Below, piece after piece: positions 1 through 6,737 of a DNA stretch of 14,066 nt. The position numbers and the translations under genes were made by a program. The first letter of the stretch is position 1. Each line of letters starts with the position of its first letter. Origin of the DNA: Anaerolineales bacterium (GTDB lineage Bacteria; Chloroflexota; Anaerolineae; Anaerolineales; E44-bin32); contig JAUWFP010000028.1 in assembly GCA_030606845.1 (NCBI GenBank), positions 1-14,066 on the forward strand, in the 5' to 3' direction. The notes under the pieces were generated by a model. That model made no database searches. It was given only the letters and a program-made list of their open reading frames with translations, and was not told the origin of the DNA.

Positions 1-13
1 GAATTAATGGCAT
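1..13 (-). CDS. 5' end of an unidentified gene running off the left edge
   Basis: An ATG at 13-11 is preceded by a perfect GGAGG ribosome binding site (plus-strand CCTCC at 19-23) with a 5-base spacer. Four codons are visible (Met-Pro-Leu-Ile), followed by a C. That is too little to identify the product. The gene follows hutH on the same strand, so another histidine-degradation gene is possible, but nothing in the sequence shows it. The call rests only on the ribosome binding site and its spacing. The site lies immediately after the U-tract of the 29-64 terminator, which suggests a terminator inside the leader of this gene. Confidence 0.3.
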
Positions 14-28
14 TGATGCCTCCATCAC

Positions 29-64
29 AAAAAAGACGACCTGAGCCCAGCCCACGCCGTCTTT
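29..64 (-). terminator. Rho-independent terminator downstream of hutH
   Basis: Read on the minus strand, arms at 64-56 and 40-32 form a 9-base-pair stem (AAAGACGGC with GTCGTCTTT, one G-U pair). The inner part can fold further, TGGGC pairing with GCTCA. The stem is followed by a run of six U (34-29). On the plus strand the same site has one A-C mismatch and only a short T tract, so the minus orientation is better. It lies about 107 bases beyond the hutH stop and only 16 bases before the candidate ATG at 13. It could be a plain terminator or an attenuator for the left-edge gene. Confidence 0.72.
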
Positions 65-93
65 ATCAACGATCCCTTCTTGTCAGAGCGGGT

Positions 94-160
94 GGGTCTA
101 CGCGCGCACTATGCCCACATGATGGTGGGCAGATGCGTCTCGTGTGTGGTGCGTGGACCC
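94..160. other. Long nested hairpin, possible structured RNA or repeat element
   Basis: The arms 94-109 and 160-144 pair over 16 base pairs with one bulged base (148). Inside sits a perfect 7-base-pair hairpin, TGCCCAC (112-118) with GTGGGCA (125-131) and a 6-base loop. Three of the outer pairs are G-U when read as plus-strand RNA, and become A-C mismatches on the minus strand. An RNA from the plus strand would therefore fold better. There is no U-tract, so it is not a terminator by itself, and no T-loop or anticodon arm supports a tRNA. The function is unknown. It could be a palindromic intergenic repeat, a leader element for the left-edge gene, or a small RNA. Confidence 0.45.
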
Positions 161-171
161 AGTATTCATAA

Positions 172-1794
172 TTACAGATTATAGCACAGGGGGTAATCGT
201 CAAACCCCGCATTGTGAAGGGCGGTGAGCAGCGATCCAGAGCGAATTACTTCACTGGCGCGATTGATGTCTGCTGAGTACGGTCGATCGTGTTCAATAAA
301 ACCGACAGATTTACGGATGTGTTTAAGCGCAGCAAGTGTTCCCGTGCCTGGAGATTTCCCGGGGGTTTCCTTCATGCGCAAATCAAGAGCCTGGGAAGCG
401 CAGATGAGTTCGATTGCGGTGATGCGGGTCAAGTTCTCGACAATGAGTCGAAGATTTCTGGCGGCTGTAGTCGAGTTAGAGTTATGGTCTTCCTGGCCGG
501 CAGAAGTCGGCACGGAAGAAGTTGAATTAGGATTGGCCAGAGCTTGATTTTCAAGCGCCAATGAGCCTGCTGTGTAATGAAGCATCATTAAGCCCGAGTA
601 GAGACCGATTTTGTCGCGATCTGCGATAAGCATGGCCGGGAGGTTAGCATTCATATCGGCAGACAAAAGTCTGAAGGTCCGCCGCTCTGATATTGAACCA
701 GCCTCTGAAAGGGCTATTTTTAGATAATCGGCGGCAAGACCTACAGGTTCTCCATGGAAATTTCCCCCTGAGAGGACATCATCGCCAAATAATAGGGGAT
801 TATCGGTTGCGGAGTTAATCTCAATATTGCTGACCGTTTCGGCGTAAGCGAGCGTATCCCAAATCGGACCAAGGACTTGAGGGCAGCAGCGCAGGCTGTA
901 AGCGTCTTGTATCCTTGCAGTGCTATCGATAAGCTGGCTGCCTGCAATAAGCTTGCGCATCCTTTGAGCGACAGCTTGTTGGCCGGGGTAAGGCCTCGCT
1001 GCATGGATCCGTTCATCGAGCGCGGCAGAAACGCCGAGAAGGGCATCGAGGGTCATAGACGAAACGATTTCATTCGAGAAAAGCAAGCGCTGCGAATCGA
1101 CGACGGCCAAAGCGAGAAGAGCCGTCGAGAAAGACGCGCCGTTTATGAGCGCTAAGCCTTCTTTAGGGCCGAGCGAAATGCGGGCGATGCCAGCTTTGTT
1201 CATAGCCTCACGAGACGGGAGTAGGCAATCTTCAAACCAGGCTTGCACCTCAGTATCACCGAACACATGCGCGTCGGAATTTGTAATAACCAGGGCGAGT
1301 TGAGCTAGTTGTGCGAGATCTCCCGATGAGCCTAATGAGCCTTGGGAGGGAATGTAGGGGGTCACACCTTTATTCAGTAACGAAAGGAGGACTTCGATTA
1401 TTTCGGCTCGAACGCCAGAGTATCCAAGTGCAAGAGAATTTGCACGAATGAGAATCGCAGCCCTAACGACCTCCTCTGGGAAGGGATCTCCGACTGCAAC
1501 TGCGTGACTCAGAACTAGATTCTCAGAGATCTTTGATGCCTGGGTTGAATCCAGGTGCCTATCTGCAAAAATGCCGTAACCAGTATTCACGCCATAGATT
1601 GGGGTCTTGGAAGATGCAAGCCTTTTAAGGTTCTTGGCAGATTGGTCAATACGATCTCTTGCTGATATAGCGAGATCAACTCGAGCGTTGCGCCGTGCAA
1701 CGGATTCTAGCTGTGCAAGTGTGAGATGGTTACCATCGATCGAGACAGAGCTCGGAGAGGGGTTATCCTTGGAAGGAGCGGTTCGCTTGGTCAT
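172..1794 (-). CDS. hutH: Histidine ammonia-lyase
   Basis: Deaminates L-histidine to urocanate and ammonia, the first step of histidine degradation, normally as a cytosolic homotetramer. The 540-residue product shows the family signatures in order: YGVNTGYG (catalytic Tyr73), NLVLSHA with the Ser-His pair (His97) typical of histidine rather than phenylalanine or tyrosine lyases, GSLGSSGDL at 152-160, NGA (Asn218), QDAYSLRC (Tyr299, Arg302), TDNPL (330-334) and PTSAGQEDH (Glu435). The 4-methylideneimidazolone cofactor normally forms from Ala-Ser-Gly; here residues 156-158 are Ser-Ser-Gly. The ATG at 1794 is chosen because the upstream extension (to 1983) runs through the divergent promoter region and resembles no lyase. 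The chosen start still leaves about 20 extra N-terminal residues before the conserved core. Only a weak AAGAGA-type ribosome site precedes it. Other members of a cyclic amino-acid lyase family are less likely because of the Ser-His pair. Confidence 0.93.
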   Translation of the reverse strand: MTKRTAPSKDNPSPSSVSIDGNHLTLAQLESVARRNARVDLAISARDRIDQSAKNLKRLASSKTPIYGVNTGYGIFADRHLDSTQASKISENLVLSHAVAVGDPFPEEVVRAAILIRANSLALGYSGVRAEIIEVLLSLLNKGVTPYIPSQGSLGSSGDLAQLAQLALVITNSDAHVFGDTEVQAWFEDCLLPSREAMNKAGIARISLGPKEGLALINGASFSTALLALAVVDSQRLLFSNEIVSSMTLDALLGVSAALDERIHAARPYPGQQAVAQRMRKLIAGSQLIDSTARIQDAYSLRCCPQVLGPIWDTLAYAETVSNIEINSATDNPLLFGDDVLSGGNFHGEPVGLAADYLKIALSEAGSISERRTFRLLSADMNANLPAMLIADRDKIGLYSGLMMLHYTAGSLALENQALANPNSTSSVPTSAGQEDHNSNSTTAARNLRLIVENLTRITAIELICASQALDLRMKETPGKSPGTGTLAALKHIRKSVGFIEHDRPYSADINRASEVIRSGSLLTALHNAGFDDYPLCYNL

Positions 1795-1849
1795 TTCATT
1801 AAATCTCTTTTCGTCGACACGTGGTTGGCTTGTGAGAAGAAGCGTAAAA

Positions 1850-1858
1850 AGTATAGCA
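1850..1858 (-). promoter_or_regulatory. Candidate extended -10 promoter of hutH
   Basis: The minus strand reads TGCTATACT, a good match to an extended -10 element (TGnTATAAT). It would place the transcript start near 1843, about 50 bases before the hutH ATG. No convincing -35 hexamer lies 16-18 bases upstream. It is half of an inverted repeat shared with the opposing candidate promoter at 1873-1881. Confidence 0.4.
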
Positions 1859-1872
1859 TGAGGGCGCTTCCG

Positions 1873-1881
1873 TGGTATGCT
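1873..1881 (+). promoter_or_regulatory. Candidate extended -10 promoter of the membrane-protein operon
   Basis: The plus strand reads TGGTATGCT, an extended -10-like element with no clear -35. A start near 1888 would leave the ATG at 1877 outside the transcript and supports translation from the ATG at 1922. The match is weaker than the opposing hutH element, so confidence is modest. Confidence 0.3.
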
Positions 1882-1921
1882 AAACGTCGAAAAAGATGAG
1901 GGACTTCTCCACAAAAAAAGT

Positions 1922-3475
1922 ATGCTATTTATTCCAATTATCGCTCTCCTACTCTCTGCGGGCGCAACATGGCTGGTCCGCAATCGCCCATCTCGGACTC
2001 AATGGGCTGTAAGTACGTTGCTCGTATTGCTCGTCTGGTTATTGTCATTACTGATGCTCGCGGCGATACCGAATACTGCTAGTTTCTCAATCTGGCAACC
2101 AGCAAACTTATTTCAAACCCCTTTGAAATTTTCACTCGACAGAATGAGCTGGGGGCTTACATATTGCATTTCAACCGTTCTTCTCTCGATGCTTCTTACG
2201 GCTGCAGCAAGGTCGGATAGCGCCTCGACAGGCGTACGGGTTTTCTGGTTTGTCTTCGCAGCGCTGGCCATGCTGGTTGCTTTCGCGATCAACTTGCTCA
2301 CCATAGCACTTACATTAGCATTATTAGATTTATGTTCTTTTGTTTACTTTATTTACTTTGCGGAAAACGTGGGCGATATTCGCAGAACGATTGTTCGAGC
2401 GGGTGTCGACCTGGTGAGTGTTTTATTAATCGTCGCGGCCGCCTGGATTAACTCAATCGATGGAATTGGAGCAGGTCTTAACGCTGCGTCCTTCTCTGCG
2501 TCGGCAGCAATAATGTTTCTCATGGGGATTTTATTGCGGTTGGGAGTGATCCCATTAGATTTAGCTTTGCCTTCTCTTTCCCCTCTCCGGAGAGGGGCAG
2601 ATTCAATATTGCGTTTAATACCGCCGGCACTTGCGTTATTCCTGCTCGCCAGATTTCTTGAAAACGGGACACCGCCAACCATAAGATTGTGGCTAACATT
2701 GGCAGGGGTGATAGGCATCCTTCTTGGAGGAGTTCGCTGGTTGTTGGAAGAGGACCAGGTCTTGTCACGACCGTTTTTTATTATGGGTCTCGCGGGTGTT
2801 GGAATTCTGGCAAGCAGCAACGCTTCTGCGAATGGTGATGTCCTTTTCGCTACAAGTACAATAATGTTGCTTGTTGGAGCAATGCTATCGCTCATCAAGG
2901 TCCATACACCATCACATCGCATTTGGCCAATTATTGCCGCGGCGCTGCTGATTGGAATGCTGTGGAGTCCGGGAGGGTTGACTGCCTCGGCAATGGGTCT
3001 ATCAGCGTTGAATGAGGGAGTATGGATTCAGACGTTGATAGGAATTATTGGACTAAGCAGCCTCTCTCTCGGTGCGATCCACCTCTTCTTTTCGGAAGAG
3101 GAGCCTTGGCCGAGCAGTGAAAGTCTCGTTCGTGTCATGTACAGCATGGGCTTGGCACTACCGGCTTTGGTTAGTATTGGGCTGGGTTTCTGGATTGAAG
3201 GGACTTCCAGTATTGCCGGAGGGGTCGTTACATTGGTAGCAGGGGCAATTGGTGTGGGTGCATTCTTTGTATTGCGTAACCTTCAAGGGAGGGAAATTAA
3301 TCGATGGAGGTCTTTGTTCCTGCGCATAAATCCACAATGGATATTCACATTGATATGGAACATCCTTCGTCATTTCCTTCGCATGGCAAGATCAATTGGC
3401 GAACTATTCGAGGGTGAAGCTGCAATGCTTTGGATGTTTGCCTTCGTAGCAGTACTCCTTCTCGCTTTGAGGTGA
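1922..3475 (+). CDS. Divergent antiporter-like membrane subunit (HyfD/NuoL-type)
   Basis: An integral membrane protein of 517 residues with about 14 hydrophobic segments. It resembles the proton-translocating, antiporter-like subunits of complex I, Mrp antiporters and hydrogenase-4. The segment LRLGVIPLDLALPS aligns with the family's KxxxxPxHxWLP motif: Arg206 takes the place of the channel lysine, five residues before the Pro. In the helix that usually carries a conserved Glu the sequence is LLDLCSF, giving Asp136. The C-terminal EGEAAMLW (497-504) before a last helix recalls the C-termini of hydrogenase-4 subunits. The start at 1922 is preferred because the protein then opens with its first membrane helix; an ATG at 1877 would add 15 polar residues and overlaps a promoter-like element. 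Neither start has a good ribosome site. The next gene follows after 6 bases. Family membership is an inference from weak motifs; the ion moved, if any, is unknown. Confidence 0.72.
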   Translation: MLFIPIIALLLSAGATWLVRNRPSRTQWAVSTLLVLLVWLLSLLMLAAIPNTASFSIWQPANLFQTPLKFSLDRMSWGLTYCISTVLLSMLLTAAARSDSASTGVRVFWFVFAALAMLVAFAINLLTIALTLALLDLCSFVYFIYFAENVGDIRRTIVRAGVDLVSVLLIVAAAWINSIDGIGAGLNAASFSASAAIMFLMGILLRLGVIPLDLALPSLSPLRRGADSILRLIPPALALFLLARFLENGTPPTIRLWLTLAGVIGILLGGVRWLLEEDQVLSRPFFIMGLAGVGILASSNASANGDVLFATSTIMLLVGAMLSLIKVHTPSHRIWPIIAAALLIGMLWSPGGLTASAMGLSALNEGVWIQTLIGIIGLSSLSLGAIHLFFSEEEPWPSSESLVRVMYSMGLALPALVSIGLGFWIEGTSSIAGGVVTLVAGAIGVGAFFVLRNLQGREINRWRSLFLRINPQWIFTLIWNILRHFLRMARSIGELFEGEAAMLWMFAFVAVLLLALR

Positions 3476-3481
3476 TCTTAG

Positions 3482-4099
3482 ATGGCTTGGCTCAATAATA
3501 CCTTGTTTTTACCTGTGATCATTCTCTTCATCACGGGGAGCGCTCTCGCTCTCACGAGACCACAGCCAAGATCAATGATTATTCTTGCGGTGCAATACAT
3601 AGGCGTCGCGGGGCTGGCATCTACGAGTTTGCCGGCCGCAGGCGTTGCAGCAAAATTGGTAACCGGTTTACTGGTATGTGTAATCTTGTACCTTGGAATT
3701 CGACAAATTGGTGATGGTCCTATGCAAGGGGATGATCAGCTGCTATCTGCAAATCTACCTTTTAGTATCATTGCATTGTTTCTTGTAACGGTTGCATCTG
3801 TAAGTGTTGCAAGAAGCAATTTGTTTGCACAATATGACATAAGAATGGAGGCGAGTGTGGGGGCCTTGTTCCTTATCGCTTCCAGTCTATTGAATTTGGG
3901 ATTAGGAACGGATCAGCTTAGAATTGGAATCGGTTTGCTTACATTTGTGTCGGGTGCTGAATTAATCTACGGTTTCATTGAACCTTCGTTGGCGCTGATT
4001 GCTTTGCTGGCAATGGTTCACCTGGGTATCGTCCTCGTATTCAGTTACATCATTTCTATCCAGATGCGCTATCTGATGTCGGAGAATCGTGACCCATGA
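3482..4099 (+). CDS. HyfE-like small membrane subunit
   Basis: A 205-residue membrane protein with about seven hydrophobic segments (near 5-24, 30-47, 54-72, 92-110, 123-141, 145-165 and 169-195). Length and layout match HyfE of hydrogenase-4 (about 216 residues): an N-terminal group of three helices, then a NuoK-like C-terminal group. AAKLVTGLLV (56-65) matches the HyfE region around its third helix, and SGAELIY (157-163) the region after its conserved Met-Glu pair. By this alignment the usual Glu of that helix is Val156, with a Glu at 160 instead, and the last helix carries His180. It lies 6 bases after the upstream antiporter-like gene and overlaps the next by 4 bases (ATGA), so the three are surely co-translated. 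The assignment comes from remembered family patterns and from gene order; alternatives are a NuoK or MrpC relative. Confidence 0.65.
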   Translation: MAWLNNTLFLPVIILFITGSALALTRPQPRSMIILAVQYIGVAGLASTSLPAAGVAAKLVTGLLVCVILYLGIRQIGDGPMQGDDQLLSANLPFSIIALFLVTVASVSVARSNLFAQYDIRMEASVGALFLIASSLLNLGLGTDQLRIGIGLLTFVSGAELIYGFIEPSLALIALLAMVHLGIVLVFSYIISIQMRYLMSENRDP

Positions 4100-5487
4100 G
4101 TGCGGGCCTGATTATTTTCCTGTTCACTCTTATATATTCGTTGTTGTGCTTGGTGCTGCGACACCAGCGAACGGCGTCTGCGTTGGCTGCTGCGATTGGG
4201 GCTGGATCCATAGCAGCGTTTGTGTTGTTGGTCCCATTTGATGATGCATTCCTCTTCGGGGAATTTTCAATTAAATTCGCGAGTGAGTGGATAATCTTGG
4301 GGCGTACCTTTTCGTTGAGTGAGAATGTTCGACCGCTAATTGGTTTTCTCTACCTGGCTGGGGCTTTTCTCTTGCCTGCAGCATGGCTTGTAAATGTGAA
4401 TCGATTCTTCCCATCTGTTGCGTTATTAATTCTGGCAATTGTAGCTGCATCGCTAATGGTCGATCCATTTGTGTTTGCAGCAGTATTTATTGAGCTGGCA
4501 GCTATGGGGGCCGTGTTTGTTCTTGTTACACAACAACATCCCCGGAGCACCGGCGCAACTAGAATGTTGATTCTATACACGTTTGCGATGGTTAGCATCC
4601 TATTCACCGGCTCGTTGCTAGAAGTTGCTGGAATTACGAGCGCAACTCCAGTTCTAGCTATGCGGGTGACATTTATGCTGGGCTTAGGCTTTGCGATTTT
4701 GATGACAGTCCCACCTTTTCATCTATGGGTGCCAAAATCTGCCGAGGAGTCAGACCCATATATTTTGGTATTTATCCTGGTCATCCTTCAGAGTGCTGGT
4801 TTTTTCTTCTTGCTGAGATTCTTGGACAGTTACGTATGGATAAGAGAGCAAACTTTAATTTACGATGGGATTCGAATCGCGGGGATTATTACAACGGTTT
4901 TAGCGGTTCTGCTCTCGGCAAGTCAAAGGGACATCAAGAAATTAATGGCCTATGCATTGATGGTTGATTTGGGTGTGATGTTGATCGCAATTGGATCAGG
5001 AACCGAAGATGCTTTCCGTCTTGCATTAAGCCTCAGCGCTGTGCGCGTGATTGCACTTGGTGTGCTTGCGTTGGGGTTATCGTATTTGTGCAGTACAGAG
5101 CGTTTAGTGAGTCAGATGCGAGGCGTAGGATATAAAATGCCTTTTGCCGCGGCCGCATTTCTTGTTGGATTGCTCTCGGTTGCGGGAACACCGCTCACAG
5201 CAGGCTTTCCTGGAAGATGGTCTCTCTTAACCGTAGTGCTTCATGCAGATAAGCTTGCAGCAGGCACGGTAATATTCTCAATGATTGGATTGGGAGTGCT
5301 CGTAATTAGATGGGCGGCAATCCTTTTCGGAAGAGGGGATGGCGAGGACATAACCACGATGTCAAAAGAGCCCCGTATCTTCCTTCTGGGAGGAATTATT
5401 TTATTGTTGCTTCTTGGCTTATTCCCGCAGTTTATCTTTCCCTGGGTTGAAAATGTTGCGTCCGGACTAACAAATCTATTTTCATAA
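4096..5487 (+). CDS. Divergent antiporter-like membrane subunit (HyfF/NuoN/MrpD-type)
   Basis: A 463-residue membrane protein with about 13-14 helices, clearly in the NuoN/MrpD/HyfF superfamily. Recognisable elements in order are: FIELAAMGAVFVLV (Glu133, the conserved Glu of helix 5), PPFHLWVPKSAEE (206-218, the family's PFHxWxP motif), QRDIKKLMAYALM (277-289, cf. Q-x-x-KRxLAYS) and GTPLTAGFPGRW (364-375, cf. GIPxTxGFxGKF). Several ionisable residues differ from working proton channels. No lysine lies in helix 7 (190-213); the helix-8 lysine is Gln232; the helix-12 lysine is Arg374. The helix-10 lysines (281, 282) are kept. It overlaps the preceding gene by 4 bases and closes the trio. The next gene starts 49 bases later behind its own strong ribosome site. 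It probably forms one membrane complex with its two neighbours; whether it translocates ions is open. Confidence 0.82.
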   Translation: MSAGLIIFLFTLIYSLLCLVLRHQRTASALAAAIGAGSIAAFVLLVPFDDAFLFGEFSIKFASEWIILGRTFSLSENVRPLIGFLYLAGAFLLPAAWLVNVNRFFPSVALLILAIVAASLMVDPFVFAAVFIELAAMGAVFVLVTQQHPRSTGATRMLILYTFAMVSILFTGSLLEVAGITSATPVLAMRVTFMLGLGFAILMTVPPFHLWVPKSAEESDPYILVFILVILQSAGFFFLLRFLDSYVWIREQTLIYDGIRIAGIITTVLAVLLSASQRDIKKLMAYALMVDLGVMLIAIGSGTEDAFRLALSLSAVRVIALGVLALGLSYLCSTERLVSQMRGVGYKMPFAAAAFLVGLLSVAGTPLTAGFPGRWSLLTVVLHADKLAAGTVIFSMIGLGVLVIRWAAILFGRGDGEDITTMSKEPRIFLLGGIILLLLLGLFPQFIFPWVENVASGLTNLFS

Positions 5488-5523
5488 AGATCTACAAATA
5501 TCGGGACTAACCGCCTTTTCCAC

Positions 5524-5529
5524 AGGAGG
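5524..5529 (+). promoter_or_regulatory. Perfect ribosome binding site of the coiled-coil gene
   Basis: AGGAGG with a 7-base spacer to the ATG at 5537. It fixes that start and is much stronger than the sites before the membrane subunits, suggesting higher or independent translation of the coiled-coil protein. Confidence 0.8.
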
Positions 5530-5536
5530 CAGGAAT

Positions 5537-6706
5537 ATGGATCAAAAACAGATTGAGAAAAGGCTTAAATGGCTTGATGAGCAGAGGATAAAAGACTCCG
5601 AACAATTGCAGGCTCTTCTTGACCGAAACAAATTTCTAGAAGAAGCCATTGAGAAACTCGACAAAAAGATCTTAGGGCTATCTGATGAAACTTCCCGATC
5701 AGCTGCTCTTGCCACGAGGATACATCAAATGGATGATGCTTTAGCGAAGCATCGTAATGAGATATCGCGGCAATTAAAAGATGTCGAAGAAAGACGCACC
5801 GAGAAAGAAAAAAGCCTTGAAGCCCTCCGTAAGACAGACCAAAAAGGATTCTCCAAAAAACTAGACGATGTTCGCAAGGAACTATTGCGGCTAGAAAAAT
5901 TCGAACAGCTCCTGGAGAATCGTCGTAAGGAGGAGATTCGAATAAATAAAGAGCTCAATACTATAAAGGAACAGCAAGAGAGCATGGTTGAAGAGTTCGA
6001 AGCGGGAAAGCGAACAACGGTCTCCTTGAGTGAAAATCAAAAACATGTCAGCAAGCGTTTAACAAAGACTGAAAGCCTACTCGAAAGACACAAGAAAGGT
6101 CTTGATGGGGCTACTGCAAGGGCAGATGCATTGGAAAACTTATCTCGTCGGTTGGAGGTGCGTGCGAATGAATTTCAAGCGAGCGAGAAAGAGCGCAGCG
6201 GAGCGCAGGAACTCTGGATGGAAAGTCAAGGGCTGAAGATTGTAGAGTTTGAGAAGACTATAAAAGGATGGGGGCAGAGCCATTCAGCTTTTGAGAAGAG
6301 GGCTGAAGCGATCGATGAGCGAATGATTGCGTACGAAGAAACACATCGGAATTTAAAGCAGATGCAAAGCGAACTCGAAGAAGTTATTGAACGATTAGAG
6401 CGCAGGATAACCGAGGTAGGTGAAATGCAGCGCCTTGCTGAAGACCGGATGAAGCATAGCTGGGGAGAGTTTCAATCAGAAGATCACCGGCGCTGGAGCA
6501 CGTATACCTTAACCATGGATGAGCGCTGGAACGAACATACGAGGCTGCACGATAAACTGCGATCTGAGAGCGACGAGATTTCATCGAACCTTAGCAATGG
6601 ACTAGAGAGGTTGGGAGAGGTCGAAGTAAGCGATAGAAGGCGACTGGCCGAGCTGTTGTCTACGCTTCGAGAATGGATGACGGAATTAGACTCAAGAGGC
6701 AGGTAA
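5537..6706 (+). CDS. Long soluble coiled-coil protein of unknown function
   Basis: A 389-residue, highly charged protein rich in Glu, Lys, Arg and Gln. It has no signal peptide, no membrane segment and no cysteine. Nearly its whole length (about 1-345) has the heptad pattern of a rod-like coiled coil, for example around 30-45, 110-145 and 275-305. Near the C-terminus three tryptophans are spaced exactly 11 residues apart (Trp309, Trp320, Trp331), each starting an 11-residue block, which suggests a change to a hendecad coil. A last helical stretch holds LSTLREWMTEL (375-385). I do not recognise the family. The gene lies between a membrane-complex trio and selB, 31 bases before the selB ATG, on the same strand, so the five genes may form one operon. 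A structural, tethering or scaffolding role would suit the composition, but no partner is shown. Confidence 0.8.
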   Translation: MDQKQIEKRLKWLDEQRIKDSEQLQALLDRNKFLEEAIEKLDKKILGLSDETSRSAALATRIHQMDDALAKHRNEISRQLKDVEERRTEKEKSLEALRKTDQKGFSKKLDDVRKELLRLEKFEQLLENRRKEEIRINKELNTIKEQQESMVEEFEAGKRTTVSLSENQKHVSKRLTKTESLLERHKKGLDGATARADALENLSRRLEVRANEFQASEKERSGAQELWMESQGLKIVEFEKTIKGWGQSHSAFEKRAEAIDERMIAYEETHRNLKQMQSELEEVIERLERRITEVGEMQRLAEDRMKHSWGEFQSEDHRRWSTYTLTMDERWNEHTRLHDKLRSESDEISSNLSNGLERLGEVEVSDRRRLAELLSTLREWMTELDSRGR

Positions 6707-6737
6707 CCCTCTAAATAAGTGCTTGCAGGAAGTTTCC

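Noticed and set aside
94..160. tRNA or tRNA(Sec)
   Set aside because: The nested stems recall a tRNA, but there is no T-loop motif, no anticodon arm and no CCA-like end; the length is wrong for tRNA(Sec).
172..1794. Phenylalanine or tyrosine ammonia-lyase
   Set aside because: The selectivity position has the Ser-His pair of histidine lyases, not the Phe-Leu or His-Leu types.
1795..1983. N-terminal extension of hutH by 63 codons
   Set aside because: It runs through the divergent promoter region and the start of the opposite gene, and matches no lyase N-terminus.
2574..2596. Short palindrome CCCTCTCCGGAGAGGG
   Set aside because: It is a near-perfect inverted repeat but lies in the coding frame of the membrane gene, in a loop rich in Ser, Pro, Leu and Arg, with no T-tract; it is probably incidental.
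2353..2922. 189-codon minus-strand open frame
   Set aside because: It is antisense to the antiporter-like membrane gene, has low-complexity polar content and no recognisable motif, and no ribosome site.
3473..3481. Recoded UGA (selenocysteine) at the end of the first membrane gene, given selB nearby
   Set aside because: After the TGA only one codon follows before a TAG, and no cysteine-equivalent motif or SECIS-like context is seen.
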